Positions 1 to 9,899 are shown, numbered from the stretch's first letter. The stretch: 64,000 nt of DNA from Polyangiaceae bacterium (GCA_016715885.1 JADJXL010000001.1:514001-578000); one strand, 5' to 3'. A program made the numbers and translations. Notes: a model not told the origin generated them from the sequence alone.

Positions 1-175
1 CGATATTCGGCCGCGCATCGCGACAGCAGTCATGCGACGCCCATAGCAGAGTGTGGCGATTGTGGCGATCGTCAGCACGCCACTCTTCTTGCGCGCTGCC
101 CCGTCGTTCTGCTACACCGCCGCCTCGAACAACCGCGCGAGTCAACTCGCGCCACCATTCGAGGAGACATCGAAC

Positions 176-550
176 ATGGCACGCAAAGCACCGCTCGCGA
201 TCGTCAAGGAGCGCTTTGGCGACAAAGCGAAACTCGTGGAGGCCGTCAAGACGTTCGTCGGCGAGGACCTCTGGCTCGGCCGCGCGAGCTCGGACCGCGG
301 TGGCAACAAAGGGCTCGAGCATGTCTCGAACGCAAAGCTCCTGCGCCTCCACGCTACGTTCTCCGAGGTCAAGGAGAAGTTCGGCTCACGCGACAAGCTC
401 ATCGACGCGATCCTCAAAGCCGAGAACCGGACGAAGGATCCTGGCTACAAGAAGCGCCTCGAGGCCCACCCCGTGCCGCGCCTCTACGATCACTACAAGT
501 CTGCAAACAAGCGAGCGAAGGCTGCCGCGCCTCCCGCGGACGCCTCCTGA
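176..550 (+). CDS. Small basic protein with an internal duplication, function unknown
   Basis: This encodes 124 residues, rich in Lys/Arg, with no signal peptide or membrane segment, so it is probably cytoplasmic. The ATG at 176 follows a good ribosome site (GAGGAG, about 10 bases upstream). An in-frame upstream extension to position 53 lacks such a site and is not used. Residues 10-26 (VKERFGDKAKLVEAVKT) and 65-81 (VKEKFGSRDKLIDAILK) resemble each other closely, which suggests two copies of a helical unit. The tail after residue 110 is Ala/Lys/Pro-rich and probably disordered. The basic charge would fit nucleic-acid binding, but no known domain is recognised and that idea is inference only. 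It stands alone ahead of speA. Confidence 0.7.
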   Translation: MARKAPLAIVKERFGDKAKLVEAVKTFVGEDLWLGRASSDRGGNKGLEHVSNAKLLRLHATFSEVKEKFGSRDKLIDAILKAENRTKDPGYKKRLEAHPVPRLYDHYKSANKRAKAAAPPADAS

Positions 551-754
551 TCGAGCGCCCGTTCGAGTTGTTGGGGCGTCGGACCGTCCTTCGCCCCAAA
601 CTCCAGCTCGCATGGTTTCTCCGACTTCATCTCAAATTGCCCAACCACCTTGAAGGTTTGGCATTCCTAGCGTATTGAGCCGCTGCCGCGCGTCACATCG
701 TTGCCGGCGTCGCTTGCCCGGGCCGAACATCGTGCTCTGAGGGAGACGAAGAAG

Positions 755-2689
755 TTGAGCGAATACGAGCATCCATCCGCCGACGCGTGGACCACGGAAG
801 ACGCGAACAATCTCTACATGATCGACCGTTGGGGCCGCGGGTACTTCGATGTGAGCCCCGAGGGCAACATCACCGTCGCGCCGCTTCAGGAGCGAGGTCG
901 GCGAATCGCGTTGATTGACGTCGTCGAGGAGGCTCGTAAGCAAGGCTTGCGCACGCCGCTCCTCATCCGCTTCCAGGACCTCTTGCACCACCGCGTTCGC
1001 ACGCTGAACGAGGCGTTTGGCCGGGCCATCGCGGACCTCAAGTTCCGCGGTCAATACCGCGGCGTGTTCCCCATCAAGGTGAACCAGCTCAAGGAAGTCG
1101 TGGAGGAGATCCTCGAAGCGGGGCGGCTCTACCACTTCGGCCTCGAAGTCGGATCGAAGCCCGAGCTTTTCGCCGGCCTCAGCGTTCACACGGACAACGA
1201 GTCGCTGATCATTTGCAACGGGTACAAGGACGAGAACTTCATCCGCACCGCGATGATCGGCCGCAAGCTCGGCAAGAAGGTCATCCTCGTCGCGGAGAAG
1301 CTCTCCGAGGTCCGCACGATCGTTCGTGTGGCGAAGGAGATGAACGTCGAGCCGCTCGTCGGCTTGCGTGTTCGTCTCTTGACGCAAGGCGCAGGCAAGT
1401 GGGCAGACAGCGGTGGTGAGCACGCAAAGTTTGGTTTGTCCACGGCCGAGATCCTTGCGGCATGCGCGATCATGGCCGAAGCCGGGATGAACTCTGCGTT
1501 CAAGCTCCTGCACTTCCACATCGGTTCGCAGGTGCCCGACATCCTCGTCATCAAGCGCGCGGTACGCGAAGCTGCTCGGCACTACGCCAAGCTTCGCAAG
1601 ATGGGGCATCGCATCGAGTACATGGATGTCGGCGGCGGCCTCGCGATCGACTACGACGGCTCGCGTTCGACGTTTCATTCATCGATGAACTATTCCATCG
1701 AAGAGTACGCGCGCGACATCGTCTTCAACATCGCGGACATCTGCGACGACGAGAAGGTCCCACACCCGAACATCGTGAGCGAGTCGGGTCGTGCGATCGT
1801 CGCGCACCACTCGGTGCTCGCCGTGCAAGCGTTCGGCTCGATCGAGAAGACGCCCGAGGCGCCCATCGACATCAAGACCGAGGAGCACAAGCTCATCCGG
1901 AACCTGATCGAGACGCGCGATGGTTTGTCTCCGACGAACCTTGCCGAATCGTTTCACGATCTCCTCCAGGTCAAGGAGGAGGCGCAGAAGATGTTCGAGC
2001 TTGGCTACTTGGCGCTCGATGTGAAAGCGCGTGTCGAGGCGTTGTTTTGGGAGACGGCGGAGCGCATGCAAGAGCTGCTCGGCTCGATCGACCCGGCGGA
2101 GGTGCCCGAGGATTTGGTGGCACTTCGGAAGCAGCTCGCCGACCAATACATTTGCAACTTCTCGGTGTTCCAATCGCTGCTCGACCATTGGGCGCTCGGG
2201 GCGCTATTCCCCGTGGTGCCCATTCACAGGCTCAATGAACGCCCTTCTGCCGAGAGCACGCTGGTCGACATCACGTGCGATTCCGAGGGCAAGGTCAGTA
2301 AATTCATCGACCGGAACGATGTGAGGGACACGTTGCCATTGCATCCGTTGCGAGGTGAAGAGCCCTATTACCTGGGGATTTTCCTCACCGGCGCTTATCA
2401 GGACATCATGGGCGACATCCATAACCTGTTTGGCCGGGTCAACGAGGTTCATGTGTTCCTCGATGACGACGAGGAATGCGGTTATTACATCGAGGAGACC
2501 ATTGCGGGAAACAAGATCCGCGAGGTCCTTGCGCTCACGCAATACGACACGCAGACGCTCATGGCGAAGGTGAAGGCGCAGGTCGACGGGGCCATCAAGC
2601 AGGATCTATTGAGGCCGACCGAAGGAATGCGTCTTCTTGCGGATTACGAGCGCGGGCTCAAGGATCAGACCTATTTGAGCTTCGGTTGA
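755..2689 (+). CDS. speA: Biosynthetic arginine decarboxylase
   Basis: This PLP enzyme of fold III converts arginine to agmatine and CO2, the first step of the agmatine route to putrescine. The length (644 residues) is typical for SpeA. The PLP lysine is in GVFPIKVNQ (Lys near residue 108). The substrate-side motif DITCDSEG and the glycine-rich GGGLAIDYDG stretch are both present, and the family ending near YLSFG is intact. The start chosen is TTG at 755, about 10 bases after GAGGGAG. An in-frame TTG at 701 would add 18 residues without family resemblance. The gene ends 22 bases before a convergent gene. The product is cytoplasmic. No other polyamine gene is adjacent. Confidence 0.95.
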   Translation: MSEYEHPSADAWTTEDANNLYMIDRWGRGYFDVSPEGNITVAPLQERGRRIALIDVVEEARKQGLRTPLLIRFQDLLHHRVRTLNEAFGRAIADLKFRGQYRGVFPIKVNQLKEVVEEILEAGRLYHFGLEVGSKPELFAGLSVHTDNESLIICNGYKDENFIRTAMIGRKLGKKVILVAEKLSEVRTIVRVAKEMNVEPLVGLRVRLLTQGAGKWADSGGEHAKFGLSTAEILAACAIMAEAGMNSAFKLLHFHIGSQVPDILVIKRAVREAARHYAKLRKMGHRIEYMDVGGGLAIDYDGSRSTFHSSMNYSIEEYARDIVFNIADICDDEKVPHPNIVSESGRAIVAHHSVLAVQAFGSIEKTPEAPIDIKTEEHKLIRNLIETRDGLSPTNLAESFHDLLQVKEEAQKMFELGYLALDVKARVEALFWETAERMQELLGSIDPAEVPEDLVALRKQLADQYICNFSVFQSLLDHWALGALFPVVPIHRLNERPSAESTLVDITCDSEGKVSKFIDRNDVRDTLPLHPLRGEEPYYLGIFLTGAYQDIMGDIHNLFGRVNEVHVFLDDDEECGYYIEETIAGNKIREVLALTQYDTQTLMAKVKAQVDGAIKQDLLRPTEGMRLLADYERGLKDQTYLSFG

Positions 2690-2711
2690 GCCGCGCGGCT
2701 CATCGTTCGGC

Positions 2712-3602
2712 TCATTTGGAGCTTCGGAAGCTCACGCTCGTCGAAGGGGCGTTGGGCTTCTCGCCGTGTTTCGGGCGGAAAAATCGCAACCAAATGCTCG
2801 CCATGAGCGTGCGCCAATCCGCCCGCACCACGAAGCCAAGCGTGTAGCCGTCTTGCCAGCGAGGATTCTGTGCGACGTATTCGTGATAGAATCGCGAGCG
2901 CTGGAGGCGTTCCAAATGTCGAGGCTCGATCTCGACATGCAATACATTCACCCGTAAAAGCCCGGCCCCAATGTCGTCTCGTCCCAGCTTTTCCCGGAGA
3001 AAGTCCTCGAGGACCGCGCGATCCAATGCGGGAATGTCTTTGCTTGCGAGCGTATGGAAGGCACCGTCATAGGCGGTTGCAAACGTGTTGTATGAATGTG
3101 GATAGCCACAGCCAGCAATGAAGATGTCTCGGTTCCAGTTCAACGTGCGGATCTGAAACATCACACGAGTGAACATCCGCGCAACCTGCCCCCCTCGCAG
3201 ATTTGGCACGGCATAGCCAAACTCCGGCAGCAATACAATGCAGCGCCGGCCTAGAATGTCGCGCTCCGTGGAACGCAGCACAAAGCACGCCCGAAGCTCA
3301 CCTCGAGGCGTCAACGCTCGAACGACGTACCGTGCTTTGCGCACGAATGCTGCCACATCTACATAATCCGTGTCCGGATCGACGTCCGAGCGAAGGCGCA
3401 TCAGCGCCAAGCGCAACGCATGGATCTGCCGAACCTCGGCTTCGTCGAGTTGACTGCCGTCGGTCACTACCATTCGAATGGTTTCCGGAGACGAAACCGT
3501 CGTTCGATAGAAGGGTTGTGTTCGGTGCTCGCTGTTCAATACGGGAATACATTCATTATCTTGAATCCGACGTCTAGCGGTAAAGTGTGCGAGCACGTTC
3601 AC
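2712..3602 (-). CDS. Hypothetical protein, possibly with a GNAT-like acyltransferase fold
   Basis: This encodes up to 296 residues with no signal peptide or clear membrane segment. The stretch from about residue 44 (MVVTDGSQLDEAEV...) has alternating hydrophobic strands and helices, an LRLALMRLRSD helix and a central sheet-like GRRCIVLLPEFGYAV region. This arrangement resembles N-acyltransferase folds, but no diagnostic acetyl-CoA loop was seen, so the assignment is tentative. The longest frame begins at GTG 3602 with no ribosome site. ATG at 3473 is the main alternative and would give about 253 residues with a weak GGA ten bases upstream. It is divergent from the lipoprotein gene at 3677 and convergent with speA. 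Confidence 0.6.
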   Translation of the reverse strand: MNVLAHFTARRRIQDNECIPVLNSEHRTQPFYRTTVSSPETIRMVVTDGSQLDEAEVRQIHALRLALMRLRSDVDPDTDYVDVAAFVRKARYVVRALTPRGELRACFVLRSTERDILGRRCIVLLPEFGYAVPNLRGGQVARMFTRVMFQIRTLNWNRDIFIAGCGYPHSYNTFATAYDGAFHTLASKDIPALDRAVLEDFLREKLGRDDIGAGLLRVNVLHVEIEPRHLERLQRSRFYHEYVAQNPRWQDGYTLGFVVRADWRTLMASIWLRFFRPKHGEKPNAPSTSVSFRSSK

Positions 3603-3676
3603 CGCCGCATTCGTGCCGAGCGCTTCATTTCATGCGCGCGTGTCGCTCGAAAAGAACCGAAGATGGCTCATCACGA

Positions 3677-4960
3677 ATGATTGGAAGCCTCCTACATTTT
3701 GGCAAGGTCGCTGCCGTCCTGTCGCTCATGGCCTGCGGAGCTTGCTCTGCGCCTACGAATGGCCATCGGTCGAGCCCGTCCGTGCATCTTGCCGAGCCGA
3801 ATCATGTCGGTCCTGTCGAGGCGACGGCGCAAAATGCAGGCGCGACGCAGTGCCAATTGGGCGTGCCGACGGAGATCGGCGCCATCGTCCAATACGGCCA
3901 GTTCGCCATTGGGTTTGGCGCGCGCGGAGGACTCATCGCGTGGTCGACTTCCGAGGGCGTTCGAGTGCGTGCTCTTTCGCCTGACGGCGCTCCGATTGGC
4001 CGCGAAATGGATATTGGCCTGCCCGCAGATGCAATGGCGGTAGAAGTTGCGCCTTTGGGACGCGGATTCGTCATCATCGCAAAACGCATCGAATATCGCC
4101 AAGCGACGTGCGAAGGCAGGTGCGTCGATGCCACGTGTTCCGGTTGGCCTCGGAACGTACCGCAACCGCATGTCTGCGAATACCGGTGTCCCAAACCGTG
4201 CACGATTCCTTCCAAGCACGAGTTTGTCATTCAGTATGTGAACATTGCAGGTCAAACGATTGGCGCACCCATCATCGCCGAGGCGGGCTTCATCGATGTC
4301 GAAGCCATGCTTCTAGGGGATGGCCGCTCGCTCGGTTTCATGACGAGCCACGAAATATTTTGGATCCGTACGAACGATCGCGGCTCGATCGCTCTGACGC
4401 GTCATGATTTGCCGCAGGTTCAGTACGCGCTCCCCGTGCGCGGGATGGGCTCGCCGACGCTGCTTGCGCTCGAAGAAGACGGAGCCGCAAGGGTGATCGA
4501 CGAACGTGGTGTGCATGCCGTGAAAGGCAGTCTCATCGATCCGCGCTCGGGCAGGATCGTCGACGCGCGCTTGCAAGCTCGTTGGGATTCGAGCGGCCGG
4601 ATCCACGTTGCCCGACAAGCGTGGCTCGAATCGCTCGACGCGATCCACTATGCGGTGATCGAGGGCCACGAAGTGCGTCAAGTTGGCGATGTCGAACGTC
4701 GAGGGTTTCGCGAGCCGTTTGCCGAGTACGTCGAGCCGCATTACGAAGACGGGCGTTTTCGCCGCAGCTCGTGGCTGCAGCGCATCATCGGAGTCGACAT
4801 GGATTTACGCAGTCGAGATCCACGTGTCGACGCAACGCATGCGCGGTTCGTTTGGACCGGCCGCACGTTTCTGTTTGCGTATCCGACGCTCGATGGCGCA
4901 CAGCACACGCTTCGTGCCATGATTGCAGATTGTTCTTTGGCGACTCCCTCGGCGCGATGA
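3677..4960 (+). CDS. Secreted lipoprotein of unknown function, probably beta-sheet rich
   Basis: This encodes 427 residues. The N-terminus carries a short basic and hydrophobic segment ending in a lipobox (SLMAC, Cys near residue 19), so the product should be lipid-anchored in the envelope. The body has many repeating short strands (GFGARGGLIAWS, GRGFVIIAKR, LGDGRSLGFM) spaced as in beta-propeller blades. A Cys cluster near residues 150-175 (CEGRC, CSGW, CEYRC, CTIP) looks like a disulfide-bonded insertion. ATG 3677 was chosen because it places the signal peptide at the start; longer in-frame starts add a basic, non-signal stretch. No conserved family was recognised. Confidence 0.7.
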   Translation: MIGSLLHFGKVAAVLSLMACGACSAPTNGHRSSPSVHLAEPNHVGPVEATAQNAGATQCQLGVPTEIGAIVQYGQFAIGFGARGGLIAWSTSEGVRVRALSPDGAPIGREMDIGLPADAMAVEVAPLGRGFVIIAKRIEYRQATCEGRCVDATCSGWPRNVPQPHVCEYRCPKPCTIPSKHEFVIQYVNIAGQTIGAPIIAEAGFIDVEAMLLGDGRSLGFMTSHEIFWIRTNDRGSIALTRHDLPQVQYALPVRGMGSPTLLALEEDGAARVIDERGVHAVKGSLIDPRSGRIVDARLQARWDSSGRIHVARQAWLESLDAIHYAVIEGHEVRQVGDVERRGFREPFAEYVEPHYEDGRFRRSSWLQRIIGVDMDLRSRDPRVDATHARFVWTGRTFLFAYPTLDGAQHTLRAMIADCSLATPSAR

Positions 4961-5044
4961 GCTGCCTCGTAAGTCTGCGTATCCGCTGCACCTTTACCGA
5001 CCAGGATCCGCGCGCTAGCCTCCCGGCCGCACGGCGAGGACGCG

Positions 5045-6097
5045 ATGGAACCAAGATCGGAATTGATCGCACGGCTCGAAGCGAAGGCGAATCGCGCGTT
5101 CCCAAACGTCATCGCCGCCCGTGCGTTTTCCGCAGCAACGCTCGAACGCCTGCGCGAGCTGCTCACCGGCCAAGACGTCGAAGACACGAGCATCGTCGTG
5201 TTCGGCTCGTTCGCTCGCGGCGAGTACACGCCGGGCAGCGACATCGATTGGACGCTGCTCGTCGATGGTCGCGCGGACGACGCGCACTTTCAGCGTGCGC
5301 TCGCGATCACGCGCATCCTCGATGACGCCAAGTTTCAGCCACCGAGCCCCTATGGCGTCTTCGACAACGTGTCGTTCAGTCATCCGCTGTTGCACCTCAT
5401 CGGCGGACACGACGACACGAATCGCAACACGACGCAGCGGATTCTGCTCCTGCTCGAGTCCCTCGCGGTGTGCCGCTCCGAGGCGCACGAGCGCGTGATC
5501 GAGCTCGTCTTGCATCGTTACGTGTCGGACGATCGAGGTCTTTTGTTCTCAAAACGAAATCCGCTCGTCCCGCGATTTCTGCTGAACGACATCATCCGCT
5601 ACTGGCGCACGATCACCGTGGACTTCGTCAACAAGCAGCGGACGAAGGGCGGCTGGGCGCTGCGAAACGTCAAGCTTCGTATGAGCCGCAAGCTTTTGTT
5701 TGCGAGCGGCATGCTTGCATGTTTCTCGCTCGAGCTGTTTGGCAAGGATGAACAGTGGCGAGACGAAGGCGGCGTGGATCCTGCGCGCGTCGTGCGGTTC
5801 GTCCGAAACAGGCTTCGCCTGTCGCCGCTCGAGCAGATGTGCGAGGTGCTGTTGCGGCCTGGCATATCGCCGGAGACGGCGCTGCAGGTGATTGGCGCGT
5901 ACGACTCGTTCATGGGCATTCTTGCGGACGACGAAAAGCGCCAGCATCTTTCGAGTTTGTCGCTCGATGCGCTCGGTACGGATGCGCTCTTCAAAGAAGC
6001 CACGAGCCTGACGTACACATTTCAAACGGGGCTCGATAGCGTCTTTTTCGAGGATGAAGAGATCGGCATGCTCGTTCGTAGGTTCGGAGTTTTCTGA
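5045..6097 (+). CDS. Nucleotidyltransferase-domain protein
   Basis: This encodes 350 residues. Residues 54-69 contain the polymerase-beta/MNT-type signature GSFARGEYTPGSDID, with the GS helix followed by the metal-binding Asp pair (D67 and D69). Proteins with this core move a nucleotide from NTP onto a protein, RNA or small molecule. The rest is an alpha-helical C-terminal region with conserved-looking RFLLNDIIRYWR and RMSRKLL segments, as in larger cytoplasmic nucleotidyltransferases of unknown substrate. It is not a short MNT antitoxin: it is too long and has no HEPN partner beside it. An MFS exporter gene follows 35 bases downstream on the same strand and may be co-transcribed. Confidence 0.8.
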   Translation: MEPRSELIARLEAKANRAFPNVIAARAFSAATLERLRELLTGQDVEDTSIVVFGSFARGEYTPGSDIDWTLLVDGRADDAHFQRALAITRILDDAKFQPPSPYGVFDNVSFSHPLLHLIGGHDDTNRNTTQRILLLLESLAVCRSEAHERVIELVLHRYVSDDRGLLFSKRNPLVPRFLLNDIIRYWRTITVDFVNKQRTKGGWALRNVKLRMSRKLLFASGMLACFSLELFGKDEQWRDEGGVDPARVVRFVRNRLRLSPLEQMCEVLLRPGISPETALQVIGAYDSFMGILADDEKRQHLSSLSLDALGTDALFKEATSLTYTFQTGLDSVFFEDEEIGMLVRRFGVF

Positions 6098-6132
6098 CGA
6101 ATGAATCGAAATCCGCGCATGGGTGCGAGGCC

Positions 6133-7611
6133 ATGACCGCATCGCAAGGCCGCAAAACCCACCGAGGCTTGACGGTATCGGCGCTCGTGCTCGCGCTTGC
6201 GATGGCTGCGCTCGAAGCCACGGTCGTGGCGACGGCGATGCCCACGGTGACGGGAGAGCTCGGCGGAATCGAATACTATTCTTGGGTAACGAATGCGTAT
6301 TTGATTTTATCGGCCATCACGGTCCCGATTTTTGGGAAATTGGCGGACTTGTACGGCCGCAAGCCCGTGCTTTTATTCGGAATTTTTGTATTTCTCGTGG
6401 GGTCGGCAGCAAGCGGCGCGGCGCAATCGATGCCCATGTTGATTGCGTTTCGCGCGTTTCAGGGACTCGGTGCAGGCGCCATGCAGCCGATGCCGATTAC
6501 CATTTTGGGCGATATCTTCGGTATCGAGGAACGGGCAAAAATACAGGGATTTTTCGGCGCTGCTTGGGGGTTTTTCGGGCTCGTCGGACCGCTCATCGGC
6601 GGCGTGATCGTCGAGCACGTTTCGTGGCGGTGGGTGTTTTACATGAACATTCCCTTTGGCATTGCCGCGGCCTTTCTGCTCGCGTCTTTTTTCCATGAAA
6701 AGGTTTCTCGCGACAAGAAGCCTAGCTTGGATATCGCCGGTGCTGCCATTTTTACGGCCCTCGTCGCCTGTCTGCTCCTCGCTGCGGGAGGGCGAAATGA
6801 ATCGACCGAGGCATTGCTCATCGGTGCCGTCGTGGTTCTTTTGGGCGCATTCATCTTCGTCGAACGCCGCGCGGTCGAGCCCATGTTGCCGCTCGCGTTG
6901 TTCAAGAGTCGCACGATTGCACTTGCTTCCGTCATCAATGCGGCTGCTGGTGGCTGCATGTTCGCGCTTCTGACGTACGTGCCGCTTTATGTGCAGGGGG
7001 TTCGTCACGGTACGCCGACCGAAGCGGGCAGCTCCATTGCACCCATGCTCGTTGCGTGGCCCATTGCGAGCGCCATTGCGGGGCGAATCGTCACGAAAGC
7101 AGGTTTTCGCGCGCTCGTACGCGGAGGGATTACGCTTACCGCGTTGGCTACGTTGCTGCTCGCGCTCTTCGCCAAGGATGGCCCGTGGGCATTACGAATC
7201 GCGGCGGTTCTATTCGGCACGGGCATGGGCTTCGCGAATGTCTCGCTCATCATTGCTGTTCAAATGAGCGTGTCGTGGGAATACCGCGGCGTTGCGACGG
7301 CCAGCACGATGTTCTTTCGGATCATCGGCGGAACCGTTGCCGTCGGCGTCATGGGCGGTGTCATCGTGACGGCACTCGCCGTCGATCCAACCATTCCCAA
7401 GGATGCTGCGAGTCAGTTGTTGTCGCGCGAAGGAATGGCCAAAATAGCGCCGGAAATCGTCGACAAAATTGCCGGATACCTGGAGACGGGGCTTGGGACG
7501 GTTTTCTGGATGATCGCGAGTTTGTCGGCGATAGCCTTCTTTTGCGCGCTCTTTTTCCCGAACGTGCGTCCTGCGAGCGATCCTCCGGACGCGCCGGCCA
7601 GCATCCATTGA
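6133..7611 (+). CDS. MFS drug exporter, DHA2 (EmrB/QacA-like) family
   Basis: This encodes 492 residues, the usual length for 14-helix DHA2 exporters, which use the proton gradient to pump drugs or metabolites out across the inner membrane. The DHA2-type start (ALEATVVATAMPTV), motif A (GKLADLYGRKPV) in the loop after helix 2 and motif C in helix 5 (GLVGPLIGG) are visible. The final helices are followed by a short Pro/Asp tail. The start codon follows the preceding nucleotidyltransferase closely. The stop lies 8 bases from the convergent phospholipase D-like gene. Substrate specificity cannot be read from sequence. Confidence 0.92.
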   Translation: MTASQGRKTHRGLTVSALVLALAMAALEATVVATAMPTVTGELGGIEYYSWVTNAYLILSAITVPIFGKLADLYGRKPVLLFGIFVFLVGSAASGAAQSMPMLIAFRAFQGLGAGAMQPMPITILGDIFGIEERAKIQGFFGAAWGFFGLVGPLIGGVIVEHVSWRWVFYMNIPFGIAAAFLLASFFHEKVSRDKKPSLDIAGAAIFTALVACLLLAAGGRNESTEALLIGAVVVLLGAFIFVERRAVEPMLPLALFKSRTIALASVINAAAGGCMFALLTYVPLYVQGVRHGTPTEAGSSIAPMLVAWPIASAIAGRIVTKAGFRALVRGGITLTALATLLLALFAKDGPWALRIAAVLFGTGMGFANVSLIIAVQMSVSWEYRGVATASTMFFRIIGGTVAVGVMGGVIVTALAVDPTIPKDAASQLLSREGMAKIAPEIVDKIAGYLETGLGTVFWMIASLSAIAFFCALFFPNVRPASDPPDAPASIH

Positions 7612-7619
7612 ATCGGCCA

Positions 7620-8840
7620 TCAAGGTGATGGATTCGGTGCAGGTGCTGGCAAAACGGGCGTCACGAGGCCATTCGTCCAGTTTTCATCGAAAAACTTTGC
7701 GAGCCTTTTCGGAATGGTTCCCTCGTGCAAGATGACGCCAACGTTTCGGCTCTTCATGAAATAGTCGCCTTCCCAGTTGCTCGTGCCAATCCACGCGACG
7801 TTTTCATCCACGACGAGGTACTTGGCGTGGGCCACGCGTGCGAAAGGAATGTCTCCGCCCGACCATTTCGGTATGGTGATGACGCGGACTTCGACGACCG
7901 GGGTAAGGTCACGTAGAGCCTGGATCGAGGGGTCCTTCATGCCCCATTCGCTGATGATGAATCGAATTTTGACGCCACGCGCTGCCGCCCGCCTGATTGC
8001 ATCGTCGATTTCCGTGAATCGATGTCCCGACCGGTCGATGGTTTTGTATTTGAGCACCTGAAGCTGAATGGATTGTTTGGCTCCATCGAGCAAAGCGATG
8101 ATGCGCGGCAGATCCCAAGAACTTTCGTCGGGCAGCCATCCCTTGGGGCTGGCAACCAATTCGACGCGTTGTGCTTCGACGCCCGGCAATGCTCCTGCTG
8201 GCGGGTGCTTTCGCATGCGCGCTTCCATTGAAGCGCCGCCCGCGATGGCCCAATCTGTGTCGAACAAATCTTGTAATTGATGAGCAAATTCGGTCGAATG
8301 GAGGCATACGCCCATTTCTTGGATGTGCGTCAAAGCTCGCCAATCGAAGTTTTGACTTCCAATGAATGACGTGAATCCATCGACGATGAAGTACTTTGCG
8401 TGCTCCACGCCGCCGAAGATTGCGTCACCATCGATGCGTCGTACTTCGATGCCAGCTTTTTTCAAGCGATCAATCGTGCCTGGATACTGAGGGACGAACT
8501 TCTCATCGACGAGAAACCGCACTTTGACTCCACGCTCGTGCGCGCTCACGAGCGCGTCGATGATGGGCGTGAGTTTGCTCGATGCAATCCACTGAGGTTC
8601 CGCTTCGCTCGCATAAAATTGAGCCACGTCGATGGTTCGTTTGGCGCCATTGACCATTTCGAGCCACACGGCGGACGCATCTGGAATGTCGGGTCTATCG
8701 AGATTCGTTTCGACGGGCTCCGATTCGACGAGCGAAAGCGTGACCGGCGCAATGGCGGGCGCTTGGGGGACTTTGACGGGAGCGCAGCTCAGCAAGGTTG
8801 CGCAGAGAAAAACGGCAGCCAGTCTCGACATCGCGCGCAT
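7620..8840 (-). CDS. Phospholipase D-like lipoprotein with two HKD motifs
   Basis: This encodes about 406 residues. It begins with a signal peptide and lipobox (LLSC), so the protein is likely anchored in the envelope. Two PLD catalytic repeats are intact. The first has HAKYFIVD followed by GSQN (near residues 147-164), and the second has HAKYLVVD followed by GTSN (near residue 340). Two HKD motifs in one chain form a full active site for phosphodiester hydrolysis or transfer, for example cardiolipin synthesis or phospholipid and nuclease activity; the substrate is unknown. An in-frame TTG at 8867 would add nine residues and has a weak GAGG upstream. It is probably the last gene of the leftward unit 11134-7620. 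Confidence 0.85.
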   Translation of the reverse strand: MRAMSRLAAVFLCATLLSCAPVKVPQAPAIAPVTLSLVESEPVETNLDRPDIPDASAVWLEMVNGAKRTIDVAQFYASEAEPQWIASSKLTPIIDALVSAHERGVKVRFLVDEKFVPQYPGTIDRLKKAGIEVRRIDGDAIFGGVEHAKYFIVDGFTSFIGSQNFDWRALTHIQEMGVCLHSTEFAHQLQDLFDTDWAIAGGASMEARMRKHPPAGALPGVEAQRVELVASPKGWLPDESSWDLPRIIALLDGAKQSIQLQVLKYKTIDRSGHRFTEIDDAIRRAAARGVKIRFIISEWGMKDPSIQALRDLTPVVEVRVITIPKWSGGDIPFARVAHAKYLVVDENVAWIGTSNWEGDYFMKSRNVGVILHEGTIPKRLAKFFDENWTNGLVTPVLPAPAPNPSP

Positions 8841-8873
8841 TGTGGCACGCAAAAGGCGCTGCGCCAACGGCTG

Positions 8874-9899
8874 CTAGCGCCCTCGAGGTTCGCGATGGAC
8901 CACGCGAACGTCGGGCGTGAGGTCGAGGCCCAGGGACACGCCGAGGCTCACGCGAACGTCGTGCAGGGCGGCGAGTTCCAGCGATGCGGGGACCAAACGC
9001 CAACCGGCATCGAAAAATGCTGCAATCGGCTCGTCGTTGATGGCAATGAGCGTTCGTTCGATGCGGGTTTGTCCAAGCGCTCCCACGGCCCATTTGCCTT
9101 CGCTCGTCCAATGAGGAACCACTTCACCGCGGGCATCCATGACCCAGAGGCCGTCGAGCGATTCGAAGCGCAAGCGCAGAGATCCCGCCGTTCCCGGAGC
9201 AATTCGGTGCACGACGCGCGGCGCAGCGAGCGAATCCGGCGCGCCGGTACCCGTTCGAGCACCAAACAAATCGATGTCGTAACGTACGCCTACGCCAATT
9301 TCGATGCTGCGTCCGGGATTGTTGGAGCGCAAAGGATCAATGAACGCCGTTGCATGTGCGACGCCCACGCGCATGAATGCAACGGGCTCGCGGTCGCTCG
9401 CGCCGACGGGCGAAACGCGCGTGACCGTGACGCGTCCAAATTCGCTATCGAGGCCGACGTCGAAAGGGAAGGGGATGCTCGCCGGAGGCGAGCTTGGCAG
9501 GACGATCCGCGGCGCCAAGTCGTGCCGGTGAGCGGAAAGCGCGTACAAAACGGCATCGAATGCGGGCATGTTTCCGAATGGTTGCACCGTGGGGGCGACC
9601 CAACCTGTGAGAAATCGATTATCGATTTGCCATTCGATACGTTCGGGCCCCTCGCCCCAGGAGCGCCTGCGTCTGAAGCCAATGCCCGCATGCAGCTCGA
9701 CGGATGCGCCGATACTGGTTTCCGTCGTCCGCGCGAGCGTCCCTGCGACTCCGACGCGAATTCGGCTTTCGGGGTCGAATTGCACGCGGAAACGGCGCCC
9801 CTCTTTGGAAATGCGAAAATCTCGGTCATCGGCCGCGGCAAACGATGCCATGGTCAAAACCGACATCACGCATGCCGTGACGAGGGGAAGAGCTTTCAC
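8874..9899 (-). CDS. Probable outer-membrane/periplasmic beta-sheet protein A
   Basis: This encodes 341 residues with a classical signal peptide (cleavage expected near SFAAADD). The body is made of short amphipathic strands with alternating hydrophobic residues, as in an outer-membrane beta-barrel. The C-terminal segment LIAINDEP plus following strands closely parallels LIAINDQP in the protein encoded immediately upstream (9896-11134), so the two appear to be tandem relatives. The ATG overlaps the stop codon of the upstream gene (ATGA), a sign of translational coupling. The function is unknown. Confidence 0.72.
   Translation of the reverse strand: MKALPLVTACVMSVLTMASFAAADDRDFRISKEGRRFRVQFDPESRIRVGVAGTLARTTETSIGASVELHAGIGFRRRRSWGEGPERIEWQIDNRFLTGWVAPTVQPFGNMPAFDAVLYALSAHRHDLAPRIVLPSSPPASIPFPFDVGLDSEFGRVTVTRVSPVGASDREPVAFMRVGVAHATAFIDPLRSNNPGRSIEIGVGVRYDIDLFGARTGTGAPDSLAAPRVVHRIAPGTAGSLRLRFESLDGLWVMDARGEVVPHWTSEGKWAVGALGQTRIERTLIAINDEPIAAFFDAGWRLVPASLELAALHDVRVSLGVSLGLDLTPDVRVVHREPRGR

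Noticed and set aside
632..1678. Long open frame antisense to speA
   Set aside because: It lies wholly opposite a well-supported enzyme gene, has biased composition from the GC-rich codon positions and no ribosome site.
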